Below, in pieces: positions 1 to 7,716 of a stretch of DNA of 34,717 bases. Both the position numbers and the translations under genes were made by a program. Location of the stretch: positions 1 through 34,717 of the forward strand of contig JAJYWB010000069.1 of assembly GCA_021791715.1 (NCBI GenBank), read 5' to 3'. The notes beneath the pieces are model-generated. The model was not told the origin of the DNA, made no database searches, and saw only the letters and a program-made list of their open reading frames with translations. The number at the start of each line of letters is the position of its first letter. Position 1 is the stretch's first letter. Origin of the DNA: Planctomycetota bacterium (GTDB taxonomy: Bacteria > Planctomycetota > Planctomycetia > Isosphaerales > Isosphaeraceae).

Positions 1-936
1 GCTGCGAAACGCGTGAGGGAGCGTCGGTTATTGCCCGATCAACCGACGGTTCAGACGATCATCAAATACGAGTCGCATCTCGATCGATGCCTGGCGCGGA
101 CGATGACCGAGCTGCGTCGGCTGCAAAAAGAACGAAGGCAAGGATTGCGCCCGGTTGATGAATTCGGAGAAAACCCTTCGAGCCGGGCGATCTTCCGGGA
201 GGGCGAACCGCCGTGTGAGCCCTTTTTCACGAATTCGAATCGTCAATCATCGGCTCAATCGGCGCATCATGATCCTGAAGAAAGCATTTCGGGTCGGGCG
301 ATTTTGCGGGAGGGCGAACCGCCGTGTGAGCCCTTATTCACGAATACGAATCCTCAATCATCGTCTCGATCGGCCCCTCGCCGATCCGTGAAAGACATGC
401 CGGTATCGAAGGATCTTAATGGGAGGGCGAACCTCCCGGTGAGCCGTCTTAACGACGTCGATCAAGAAACAGACGATCCTCGGATCGTCACGGCTTGTAT
501 CCCTCACGATTCTTATAACAAAGGGAATCCGTTGCACCAGGAGGTTTTTCATCCCGTTTCGGGTTTGATCGAGCAAAATTCAAATGCCTTGAGAAACGAC
601 TCATCACGTTCGCCCTCGCAGGCGAGCTCGATTTCGCAACAATCGAACACTTACGAAAATGGCTCACCTGGAGGTTCGCCCTCCCATAAGATTCAGCCCT
701 CCCAGATCGGTTCGCCCTCGCAGGCGAGTTCGATTTCGCAACAATCGAACATTTACGAAAATGGCTCACCTGGAGGTTCGCCCTCCCATTTCGGTTCGCC
801 CTCCCATGAGATACCGCCCTCCCGGACGGCGCGTATTCGCGATCAAGAGCCGAACTCTCAAGAAACCGCGGTCGCGACCGTCGGCGGTCGCTCCGATCCG
901 ATCTCGCTCGAATCACACGTTCATCAGAGGGAATAA
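1..936 (+). CDS. Unrecognised protein, 5'-truncated by window edge, with repeat-derived C-terminal tail
   Basis: The reading frame is open from base 1 and ends with TAA at 934-936, so the gene probably starts before the window. A GTG at 13 is the first start codon visible. The first 45 or so residues form a plausible helix with the pattern KYESHLDRxLxRTxxELxRLQ. I have seen similar helices in small planctomycete proteins of unknown function, but I cannot name the family. After residue 55 the character changes: two 79-bp near-identical blocks encode EGEPPCEP-type peptides, then GRANLPVS, then two 80-bp blocks encode SPSQASSISQQSN and SPGGSPSH. These peptides are translations of the dispersed DNA repeat found again at 34.4-34.7 kb. 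The real folded part is therefore probably only the N-terminal segment, with a tail produced by in-frame repeat insertion. Function unknown. Confidence 0.5.
   Translation, partial: AAKRVRERRLLPDQPTVQTIIKYESHLDRCLARTMTELRRLQKERRQGLRPVDEFGENPSSRAIFREGEPPCEPFFTNSNRQSSAQSAHHDPEESISGRAILREGEPPCEPLFTNTNPQSSSRSAPRRSVKDMPVSKDLNGRANLPVSRLNDVDQETDDPRIVTACIPHDSYNKGNPLHQEVFHPVSGLIEQNSNALRNDSSRSPSQASSISQQSNTYENGSPGGSPSHKIQPSQIGSPSQASSISQQSNIYENGSPGGSPSHFGSPSHEIPPSRTARIRDQEPNSQETAVATVGGRSDPISLESHVHQRE
185..263. repeat. 79-bp direct repeat A, copy 1
   Basis: This block and 296-374 are the same length and differ at about seven positions, with a 111-bp period. Each contains a variant of the left repeat end, GGGAGGGCGAACCGCC, followed by GTGTGAGCCC. 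The block lies in frame in the first gene. Confidence 0.85.
296..374. repeat. 79-bp direct repeat A, copy 2
   Basis: Second copy of the block at 185-263, about 72 of 79 bases identical. The period of 111 bases is a multiple of three, so both copies are read in the same frame and give nearly the same peptide. Confidence 0.85.
421..446 (+). repeat. Solo left end of the dispersed inverted-repeat element
   Basis: These 26 bases, beginning GGGAGGGCGAACCTCC and ending GTGAGCCG, are identical to 34623-34648, the left end of the element at the window's right edge. Here the end is not followed by the element's AT-rich core. It is translated in frame as GRANLPVSR. Confidence 0.85.
608..687. repeat. 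80-bp direct repeat B, copy 1
   Basis: This block and 710-789 differ at only two of 80 positions and are 102 bases apart, a multiple of three. Each starts with TTCGCCCTCGCAGGCGAG, itself a small palindrome, and ends with the right-hand element end GGCTCACC...GGTTCGCCCTCCC. The near-identity suggests recent duplication. Confidence 0.9.
710..789. repeat. 80-bp direct repeat B, copy 2
   Basis: Second copy of 608-687 with two substitutions. It is followed immediately by a further partial right end, TTCGGTTCGCCCTCCC, ending near base 805. This looks like the start of yet another unit. Confidence 0.9.
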
Positions 937-1336
937 TCGAATCATAAACCGGTAATCTTCGTCACCTTCCGATAACGGCCGATCGTGCGGGCCGAATCGG
1001 CGTAACGCGCAAGCCCGGGCGACCGTGAGATCGGGCCGGGACGCTCTTTGACATCCCGCACGTTTGATCAGGCGAGCGGGGACGTCGTCGCGAAGTTCGA
1101 AAATCGCAAACCTCGAACTCCCGAACGCGTCCCCCTCGCCGGGAGTTTCGCTCCGCGCTCGGCGTTTCCCTATAAAATCGTGTCACGAAGGTATCTCGGA
1201 GATTCGAGATCGACCAAAGAATGATTCCTCTCAAATTCATATCTCGAAACACTATGACGACATACGGAAGATCTCTTCGTCTTTACCTCGAAAACTCGGT
1301 GAAACTCGAAGAACATCGACCGCGAGAAACCGATTC
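937..1336. other. Gap upstream of the glycan gene run
   Basis: No supported gene. A TATAAA at 1171-1176 could be a -10 box for the downstream run, but no convincing -35 hexamer lies 16-18 bases upstream, so I do not call a promoter. The frame of the next gene stays open back to 1064. The extra N-terminal sequence there is Arg- and Ser-rich and does not resemble a glycosyltransferase. Confidence 0.4.
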
Positions 1337-2461
1337 ATGCTCAACGACATCGCACTCGATTCCAGAACCGGCCGAATGAGAACCGAACGCCGTTCGGGAT
1401 TGACGGATCGCGGGGTCCGTCGTACTTTACGCCGCGCTTTTCGAACGCGACCGGAAGGGCATGGAAGCCCCGAGCGAGCGCTCCGCGCGGCGTCGAACGC
1501 CCGAGGGACGGATCCCGTGGATCGCATTCATATACTGGTACTCAATTACAACGGCAAGGAACTCCTCGCCGAATGTTTGCCTTCGATCGTCGTCGCGGCG
1601 AAACGTTCGCGCCGAGAGTGCGTCGTCTCGGTCGTCGATAACGGTTCAACCGACGATTCGCTCGCGTTTCTCGCGCATTTCATGTCCGATGTCGGCGTGA
1701 TTCGCTCTGAAAATCTGGGCCTCGCTTCGTTCAACGCGATTTCGATTCAATCGACCGATCGCACGCTGATTCTCCTGAACAACGATATCAGGCTCGCCGA
1801 GAACGCGATCGACCCGCTCGTCGACGCTCTGGAAAAACACCCCGACGCCCTCTTCGCCGCCCCGCTTTGCTGGAACCGCGAGGGGACGGTTTATGAGGGG
1901 ATGAGAACGCGCGTGCGAAGCCGATTCGGCCTCGTTCAAGGAATGTGTCGCGTTCCAGGATACGAAACGTCGATCCATCAGGCCGATTTAACGGCGTCGG
2001 CGGGGCCCGTGCTCGCGGTAAACCGCGCCAAATTCGTCGCGCTCGGCGGCTACGATCCGCTCTATTTTCCGGGCAGAATCGAAGATCTCGACCTCGGCTA
2101 CAGGGCTTGGCTCGCGGGAGCTCGCGGCTATTACGTTCCCGAATCGGTCGCGTTTCATCACGGTTTCGCCACGTTCGAAAAAACGTTCGGTTCCGCGGGA
2201 TGCGAAAAGTTGGCGATCCGTAACACGTTCTTATTCGTTTGGAAGAATCTTCGCGGAGCGCGATTGATCGCTCATGCGTTCTGGACGCCGATTCGCCTTG
2301 GGTACGCGATCGCGACGGGGCGGAGGGCGTTCGTCGCGGGATTTTTCGAGGCGCTGGGCCGATTTCGGCAAGCGATCGACGCGCGGCGCGGCGTTCGAGA
2401 TCGGTTCGGAGCGGCGTGGGGCGAGAATCAAGAGGCCTTTTTCGCGAGGTTCCGCTGGTGA
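1337..2461 (+). CDS. Glycosyltransferase family 2
   Basis: A 374-residue protein from ATG 1337. It shows the GT-A fold signature of family 2: a first strand with HILVLNYNG (about 66-73), DNGSTDDS (101-108), the nucleotide-sugar/metal motif LLNND (146-150), and a later GGYDPLYFPGRIEDLDLGYR segment (237-256) carrying the ED pair of the catalytic region, then HHG. These match inverting transferases of the rhamnosyl/galactofuranosyl type that use NDP-sugars on the cytoplasmic face. The first 60 residues are Arg-rich and not family-like. GTG 1517, preceded by GAGGGA, is a good alternative start just before the first strand. It is the first gene of a run in which the next start overlaps this stop (GTG 2458). 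Acceptor and donor cannot be read from sequence. Confidence 0.88.
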   Translation: MLNDIALDSRTGRMRTERRSGLTDRGVRRTLRRAFRTRPEGHGSPERALRAASNARGTDPVDRIHILVLNYNGKELLAECLPSIVVAAKRSRRECVVSVVDNGSTDDSLAFLAHFMSDVGVIRSENLGLASFNAISIQSTDRTLILLNNDIRLAENAIDPLVDALEKHPDALFAAPLCWNREGTVYEGMRTRVRSRFGLVQGMCRVPGYETSIHQADLTASAGPVLAVNRAKFVALGGYDPLYFPGRIEDLDLGYRAWLAGARGYYVPESVAFHHGFATFEKTFGSAGCEKLAIRNTFLFVWKNLRGARLIAHAFWTPIRLGYAIATGRRAFVAGFFEALGRFRQAIDARRGVRDRFGAAWGENQEAFFARFRW

Positions 2462-3537
2462 AGAAACCGACCGACCGCCGCAGGCCGATCGTCATCGACG
2501 CGCGAGACGCGTTCAAGTCTCCCCACGCGCCGCATCGCCGCGTGCTCGACGAGCAGCTCGAGCTCACCAGGTCGATCGATCGCAAGGCGTCGCGGCGGAT
2601 CGTCGTCGAAGAAAAAGAACGCGACGACGTTGAGAAATACGTGAGCGACAATCGATTGATCATTCCGATCTCGACCGCGGCGCCCGAGCCCGACGCGTTC
2701 GTCGTCAAAATCGATCGGCTTTACGATAAACAACGGCTCCGCAAGGCGTGGCGTGAGGGCGCCGACGCCGAACGAGCCGTGCTTTGGCGGCTCGACTCGG
2801 CCGAACGGATCGACGCCGCCGAACGCGAATTGATTCATCGAACATTATATCAACCGATCGGCAAATACTGGGCTTTCGGGCCCGCGAAGGCTCTCGCCGA
2901 GGCGCTCGCGCCGACGATCGTTCGACCCAACGCGGTGACGATCGCCGCGGCGGGATCGGTTCTCTCGGCGTCGTCTTTGATCGCGTTCGCCGGAAGCGCT
3001 CCACTCGTTCGGGCGTCGTCGGCGATTCTCCTCGCGATCGGCCTGATTCTAGACACCGCGGACGGTCGGCTCGCTCGTCTGCAGGGGACTGCGAGCGAAT
3101 TCGGCCGATTCCTCGACGCGATGCTCGACGAATTTTGCGATCTCACGCTCCATCTCGCGATCGCGTGGTCGCTTTTCGCGCGCGATCACAGGCCGATCTG
3201 GCTCGTTTTGGGAGCTTGTTACGCTATCGGCAAGTATTTGTTTATGTTTGCGTCGAGGCTCGCCGACGAGCGATCCGAGCGATTGAAAAACAGCGAAAAG
3301 CGCGAAGAGACGTGCGGCGGCGCCGATCGTGATCAAAGCGAAAGCGTGAGCGATGCGAGCGAAGCGAGCTTGTGGAAGAACGTCGTGCGGCTCGCGGGCC
3401 ACGCCGACGTGCGCTGGCATATCTGGATTTTTCTCGCGGCGATCGGCGGGCTTGGAATTGAACTCGTCGTTTACACGCTCTATTACCCGGTTCGATGCTT
3501 GGCGGGGGCGATCCGCAGGGAGGGAGCGAAGCCGTGA
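2458..3537 (+). CDS. CDP-alcohol phosphatidyltransferase family protein
   Basis: A 359-residue protein starting at GTG 2458, overlapping the previous stop by four bases. The family motif D-x2-DG-x2-AR-x8-G-x3-D-x3-D is complete: D199, D202-G203, A206-R207, G216, D220 and D224. It is surrounded by hydrophobic segments, as expected for an integral membrane enzyme that moves a phospho-alcohol from a CDP-alcohol donor to an acceptor hydroxyl. The 120 residues or so before the first membrane segment, plus the ELIHRTLYQPIGKYWAF...IVRPNAVT link, recall archaeal/bacterial DIPP-synthase-like enzymes, in which a nucleotidyltransferase precedes this domain; here that region looks too short to be active. 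A charged, Glu/Ser-rich insert occupies about 270-305. Its place among glycosyltransferases suggests glycan or glycolipid decoration rather than bulk phospholipid synthesis, but the substrate is unknown. Confidence 0.9.
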   Translation: MKKPTDRRRPIVIDARDAFKSPHAPHRRVLDEQLELTRSIDRKASRRIVVEEKERDDVEKYVSDNRLIIPISTAAPEPDAFVVKIDRLYDKQRLRKAWREGADAERAVLWRLDSAERIDAAERELIHRTLYQPIGKYWAFGPAKALAEALAPTIVRPNAVTIAAAGSVLSASSLIAFAGSAPLVRASSAILLAIGLILDTADGRLARLQGTASEFGRFLDAMLDEFCDLTLHLAIAWSLFARDHRPIWLVLGACYAIGKYLFMFASRLADERSERLKNSEKREETCGGADRDQSESVSDASEASLWKNVVRLAGHADVRWHIWIFLAAIGGLGIELVVYTLYYPVRCLAGAIRREGAKP

Positions 3538-4358
3538 TCGAGCCCGAGGAACCAAAAACGAATCGAGTGAAGATATCGGTGTTGATCATTGCCAAAAACG
3601 CCGGCATGTTATTGCGCGAATGCGTTCAATCGGTTCGGTGGGCGCACGAGGTCGTCGTGATCGTCGACGATTCGAGCGACGACGACACCGAGGCGGTCGC
3701 TCGCGAAATCGCCGACCGGATCGTGGTGAGGAAATTCGACGACTTCGCGTCGCAGCGCAACGCGGCGCTCGAATTGGCGAGCGGCGATTGGGTGTTCGCG
3801 ATCGATTGCGACGAACGCGCGACCGCCGAACTCGCCGCCGAGATCCGTTCGGTAACGACCGGCGATCATTCGAGCGTTACGCAGGATCATACGAATGGGA
3901 TCGTGAATTATAACGGTTATCGAATACCGATTCAAAGCGTGATCCTCGGCAGAGGGTTCGGTTATTCGGGAACGCAATGCGACCTGCCGTTGCGTCTGTT
4001 TCGCCGCGATCAAGGACGATGGACGGGGAAGGTGCACGAAACCGTGGCGATCGAGGGACCGATCGGAACGCTCAAAAACGCGATCCGTCACCAAACGATC
4101 CCCGATATGCGGACGTTTTTGGATAAGTTGAATCATTATACGACGCTCGAGGCGAAGGCGAGGTTCGCCGCCGGGCACCGGCCGAGCGGAATCGAGCTCG
4201 CCCTCCGACCCGTTTGGACGTTCCTGAAGCTTTATTTGTTGAAGCAAGGATTTCGCGACGGAACCGAGGGGTTCGTCTTCTGCGCGATGTCGGGGGTCTC
4301 GGTCGCGGCGAGGCACTGGAAGCATCGCGAGCTGGCGCGATCGGGGGGCTCGACATGA
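3534..4358 (+). CDS. Glycosyltransferase family 2, WaaE/KdtX-like
   Basis: A 274-residue protein from GTG 3534, which overlaps the preceding TGA as GTGA and has GGGAGG a few bases upstream; ATG 3495 is possible but lacks that signal. The N-terminus KISVLIIAKNAGMLLRECVQS is typical of the short family-2 enzymes that add glucose or heptose branches to LPS core. VVIVDDSSDDDT (41-52), the RNAALELASGDWVFAIDCDE segment with the DCDE metal site (91-94), and a later KVHETV motif fit that group. The charged GDHSSVTQDHTNGIVNYNG stretch is a likely surface loop. It probably acts at the cytoplasmic membrane on a lipid-linked acceptor made by its neighbours. The next gene starts inside its stop codon. Confidence 0.88.
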   Translation: MIEPEEPKTNRVKISVLIIAKNAGMLLRECVQSVRWAHEVVVIVDDSSDDDTEAVAREIADRIVVRKFDDFASQRNAALELASGDWVFAIDCDERATAELAAEIRSVTTGDHSSVTQDHTNGIVNYNGYRIPIQSVILGRGFGYSGTQCDLPLRLFRRDQGRWTGKVHETVAIEGPIGTLKNAIRHQTIPDMRTFLDKLNHYTTLEAKARFAAGHRPSGIELALRPVWTFLKLYLLKQGFRDGTEGFVFCAMSGVSVAARHWKHRELARSGGST

Positions 4359-5059
4359 CGCGTGTCGTGGAGTTCGAGGCCGCGGTCGCTCGGAGGTTCG
4401 ACGATCTGGCCGATCGGTTTAAGAGCGAGGTCGCGATCGACGATCCTCGGTATCGAGCCGTGCTCGATCGGATCGGTCCGCCGCGCGGGCTTCGGATTTT
4501 GGATTTGGGATGCGGCAAGGGGCGTTTCGCGCGTCGGCTCGTCGATCAAGGCGCCGGGGTGTTCGGACTCGACGCGTCGTTGCGGATGATCGCCGAGGCG
4601 AACGGAATCGAGCGAGTCCTCGCCTCGGCTTCTCGACCGCCGTTTCGGTCGGGCTCGTTCGATGCGATCGTCGCGATTGAATCGTTTGAACATATCGCTC
4701 GACTGGAACATGCGATCGATGAATGCGCACGGTTGCTGGCGCGAGCGGGTGTTTTGATTATTATTGATAAGAATATTTTCTCGATGAATCTGAAACGTCC
4801 TTGGCTGCCGAACGCGGTCGTGAACGCGATCGATCGGCGTCGCGGGCTGGCGATGTATCCCGCGGGATATCCCGCGAGCGAACGCTGGTTCAATCCCGCC
4901 GGGCTCGATCGATTATTGGCTCGGCGATTCGAGCGAACGAGCTTTGAAAGTTTGCTTTCGCATGACGAACGCGAACGCTTTCCTTTCGAGCGATTTCCCT
5001 CGACGAGGCTGATGTACGTTTGGACGGCCGAAAGGCCGAGGGGAGGGGGGCGAACGTGA
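4355..5059 (+). CDS. SAM-dependent methyltransferase, class I
   Basis: A 234-residue protein from ATG 4355, overlapping the previous TGA as ATGA. Motif I is clear (LDLGCGKGRFARRL, from about 49), followed by the acidic end of strand 2 in VFGLDAS (69-75) and the motif-IV-like SFDAIVAIESFEHI (101-114). This is the methyltransferase type-11 pattern for small-molecule or glycan substrates. The C-terminal part (YPAGYPASERWFNPAGLDRLL) resembles the substrate-side helices of sugar or lipid methyltransferases. In this operon it probably methylates a sugar of the glycan, possibly as a cap, but the substrate is not determined by the sequence. No membrane segment is seen, so a cytoplasmic location is likely. 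Confidence 0.85.
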   Translation: MTRVVEFEAAVARRFDDLADRFKSEVAIDDPRYRAVLDRIGPPRGLRILDLGCGKGRFARRLVDQGAGVFGLDASLRMIAEANGIERVLASASRPPFRSGSFDAIVAIESFEHIARLEHAIDECARLLARAGVLIIIDKNIFSMNLKRPWLPNAVVNAIDRRRGLAMYPAGYPASERWFNPAGLDRLLARRFERTSFESLLSHDERERFPFERFPSTRLMYVWTAERPRGGGRT

Positions 5060-6546
5060 GAAACGATCGCGAACTTCCCGAGCTGCCGCTTCTTTTATGG
5101 AGAACGCCGCCGGGTCTGGAATTGATCCTGGCGCAAGAGGGGATCGCGTACGAGCGCGTGACCGAGACGAATCCGTTCGCGTTCCTCCGCGGTCGGTTCG
5201 TTCTTCACGACGGTCGTCGCGGATCGGCTTCATCTTTGCGATCGATCATAGGATCGCGTCATACGCTAATCGATATTGACATGTTAAGGAAAGGAAGGCT
5301 CGTCGATCCGTTCGCGGCTTTGATCGATCGTAAAGGGGCTTCGGTTCGGCGGAGGATCGGCGGGGTCGACGTGACCGAACGCGTTTCAAGGCGCTCGAAG
5401 GCTTCGATTCGTCGAGGAGTTCTCGAAGCGATCCGCGAGCACGTGAAGGCCGGCGAAGGCGTGTGGGCTCGGATCGCGGCTTATCCCCACCCTTATCGAT
5501 CGGCGTTTAATTTTCGAATCGACATGGACGAGCCGAATCCCGACGATTACTTCGCTTTCGCGCGAAGTCGAAAGCCGATCGAAGAATGCACGACTTATTT
5601 TGTGAGCACAAACGCATACGGAGATCAGAAAAACACGCTGGCGGATCTGGCGGGGCGCGACGCGCAATCGCACGGTCATTATCATCACGTTTATCGCGAC
5701 GAGGAGGCGAATCGGCGGAATCTCGTTCGAGCTCATGAAATATTAACCGCGGCGGGGATTCGCGTGTCGGCGTTCGCCGCGCCGCACGGCCGCTGGAACG
5801 AAGGCCTCGGGCGAGTGATCGAGGATTTAGGTTATCTGTATTCGTCTGAATTTCAACTCGGATACGACGATTTTCCATTTTATCCGTATTACGACGGTCG
5901 ATTTTCGACGGTGTTGCAGGTACCGATTCATCCGATCTGCGAGGGGCTTTTTTTTGACGCGGGGGTGAAATCTCCGGAACGAATCGTGATCGATCATTTT
6001 CGTTCGGTCTTGCGAGCTCGGATCGACGCGTGCGAGCCTGCTTTTTTATATGGTCATCCCGAGCGTCGATTGGCGCGGATGCCGGAGCTTCCTCGGGCGT
6101 TGGCCGAGGCTCTTCAAGGCGAATCGCTCGTCTGGCGAACGACGACGACCGAGTTCGCGACCTGGTGGCGAAGTCGAAACGCTCTCAAGTGGTCGCTCAT
6201 TCGGTTGGAAACGGGAGCTTATGAGATTCGATTCGATACATGGGATTCATCTTATCCGATTGGAATCGAGATCGTTCGAGGCGAGCACGCGGCGCGCGTG
6301 CCGATCGCGAATCGGCGCACCTCGCTGAGGCTTGATCGCCTCGCTTACGAACGCCGAGTCCGCCGCTCGGATTCACCCAAACCCGTCGTCGTCCGCGGAC
6401 CGATCGGCCTGAAGGCTGTCGTTCGCGCCGCGCTCGATTGGGAAACCGTGACTCCGATCGACGAGATCCCCGCGCGATCGCTCACGGGATTCGTCAAAAA
6501 AAATCTCCGGAAACGCGCCCAAAAAGCTAAAGAGATCAAAGGTTAA
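5056..6546 (+). CDS. NodB-like polysaccharide deacetylase family protein
   Basis: A 496-residue protein from GTG 5056, which overlaps the previous stop as GTGA and follows a strong GGGGAGGGGGG tract. A central domain of about residues 140-360 looks like a divergent NodB/CE4 fold: FRIDMDEP (153-160) in place of the usual TFDDG, SHGHYHH (205-211) supplying the metal-binding histidines, APHGRWN (242-248) as the catalytic-arginine-type motif, and YGHPERR (332-338) near the end. Such enzymes remove acetyl groups from amino sugars or O-acetylated glycans with a divalent metal. The first 130 and last 130 residues are not recognised. No signal peptide is visible, so it may act on a cytoplasmic lipid-linked intermediate. 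It may be specific to this glycan. Confidence 0.75.
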   Translation: MRNDRELPELPLLLWRTPPGLELILAQEGIAYERVTETNPFAFLRGRFVLHDGRRGSASSLRSIIGSRHTLIDIDMLRKGRLVDPFAALIDRKGASVRRRIGGVDVTERVSRRSKASIRRGVLEAIREHVKAGEGVWARIAAYPHPYRSAFNFRIDMDEPNPDDYFAFARSRKPIEECTTYFVSTNAYGDQKNTLADLAGRDAQSHGHYHHVYRDEEANRRNLVRAHEILTAAGIRVSAFAAPHGRWNEGLGRVIEDLGYLYSSEFQLGYDDFPFYPYYDGRFSTVLQVPIHPICEGLFFDAGVKSPERIVIDHFRSVLRARIDACEPAFLYGHPERRLARMPELPRALAEALQGESLVWRTTTTEFATWWRSRNALKWSLIRLETGAYEIRFDTWDSSYPIGIEIVRGEHAARVPIANRRTSLRLDRLAYERRVRRSDSPKPVVVRGPIGLKAVVRAALDWETVTPIDEIPARSLTGFVKKNLRKRAQKAKEIKG

Positions 6547-6558
6547 GGATTATACTAA

Positions 6559-7716
6559 GTGCATAAGTTAATGGAAATACGATCTCGGGAGGTAGGGCGA
6601 TCCGTTGCTCAAGGCGCTGGGCGATCGACCGCGCGAACGTGGATCGACGATCGATCGTCGCGCGAAGCGAAAGCGGGATCGATCGTGTTTCACGCGGGGG
6701 GATCTTCATTCGACGCGATCGGCGGAGGCGAATATCAGCTCGTTCAAACGGGTCGAGGGCTCGAGAAGCTCGGGTTCGAAGTCGCTCTCTGGAATCGACC
6801 GATCGATCGAGACGCGTCGGATCGAATCAAAAACGTCCGGCTCGTTCATCTGTTTGGAATGTCGCGAAGCGGGCTCGAATTCGCACGCCTGGCCGAACGA
6901 GCGGGCGTTCCCGTCGTCCTTTCGCCGATCTGCTGGGTCGAGCCGCGAGCGATGACAACCGATCCAATATATCTTCAATATTTAAAAGTAAAATGGGGTT
7001 TGCGAAGAATCTTTCCAAAACTTCCCGCGATGCGCCGCGACATGCTGCGAATCGCCGACGCGATCTTGCCCAATACGAACGCGGAACGCGATCAATTGGT
7101 TAAGCTATTCGGCGCCGATCGATCGCGTACCGCGGTCGTTCCCAACGGAGTCGAGCTCCGATTCGCCTCGGCCGATCCCGCGCTTTTCCGCTCGATTTAC
7201 GGAGAAGAGCCGTTCGTCTTGTTCGTCGGACGAATCGAACCGCGAAAGAACTTGCATCGTTTGATTCGGGCTTGTCGCAAGCTCGCGGCGCCTCTCGTCG
7301 TGATCGGCGCGGCGCCGCGCGGACGCGAGGGTTATGAGGCGGAATGTCGAAGGCTCGCGGCGGGGCGTGCGACATGGCTGGGGGAGATTGGGCACGACGA
7401 TCCGCTGTTAGAATCGGCTTACGCCGCGGCTCAAGTCACGGCGGCGCCGAGCTGGTTCGAGACTCCCGGATTGGCGGCTCTCGAGGGGGGGATCGCGGGA
7501 TCGGCGGTCGTCGTGACGCGAAACGGCGGAACGAGCGAGTATTTCGGCGAACATGCCGAATATGTCGATCCAGGCTCGATGAAATCGATCGAGTCGGCGA
7601 TCGGTCGAGCTTTCCGCGAGGGGGCGGATCGGGCTCTCGCTTCGAGGATCGCCTCGCGTTTCACGTGGGAAATCGCGGTCGAACGAACGAGGGAGGCGTA
7701 TGAACGCACGGCGTAA
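6559..7716 (+). CDS. Glycosyltransferase family 4
   Basis: A 385-residue GT-B enzyme. The N-terminal half has FDAIGGGEYQLVQTGRGLEKLG (51-72), the usual glycine-rich donor/acceptor loop. The C-terminal half has VPNGVEL (194-200), FVGRIEPRKNLHRLIRAC (222-239) and the retaining E-x7-E motif in APSWFETPGLAALEGG, with E301 and E309. It would transfer a sugar from an NDP donor with retention of configuration, at the cytoplasmic face. The start is uncertain: GTG 6559 is used here, and ATG 6571 in the same frame is equally possible; neither has a strong ribosome-binding site. The first 38 residues are not conserved-looking. It is separated from the deacetylase by 12 bases and overlaps the next gene by 17. 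Confidence 0.88.
   Translation: MHKLMEIRSREVGRSVAQGAGRSTARTWIDDRSSREAKAGSIVFHAGGSSFDAIGGGEYQLVQTGRGLEKLGFEVALWNRPIDRDASDRIKNVRLVHLFGMSRSGLEFARLAERAGVPVVLSPICWVEPRAMTTDPIYLQYLKVKWGLRRIFPKLPAMRRDMLRIADAILPNTNAERDQLVKLFGADRSRTAVVPNGVELRFASADPALFRSIYGEEPFVLFVGRIEPRKNLHRLIRACRKLAAPLVVIGAAPRGREGYEAECRRLAAGRATWLGEIGHDDPLLESAYAAAQVTAAPSWFETPGLAALEGGIAGSAVVVTRNGGTSEYFGEHAEYVDPGSMKSIESAIGRAFREGADRALASRIASRFTWEIAVERTREAYERTA

Noticed and set aside
1048..1076. TTGACA at 1048-1053 as a promoter for the glycan run
   Set aside because: The sequence 17 bases downstream is GGCGAG, with no resemblance to a -10 box.
1788..2708. Long minus-strand open frame opposite the first GT2 gene
   Set aside because: Its translation is strongly Arg/Ser/Pro-rich with no recognisable motif, and the plus strand carries a clear glycosyltransferase.
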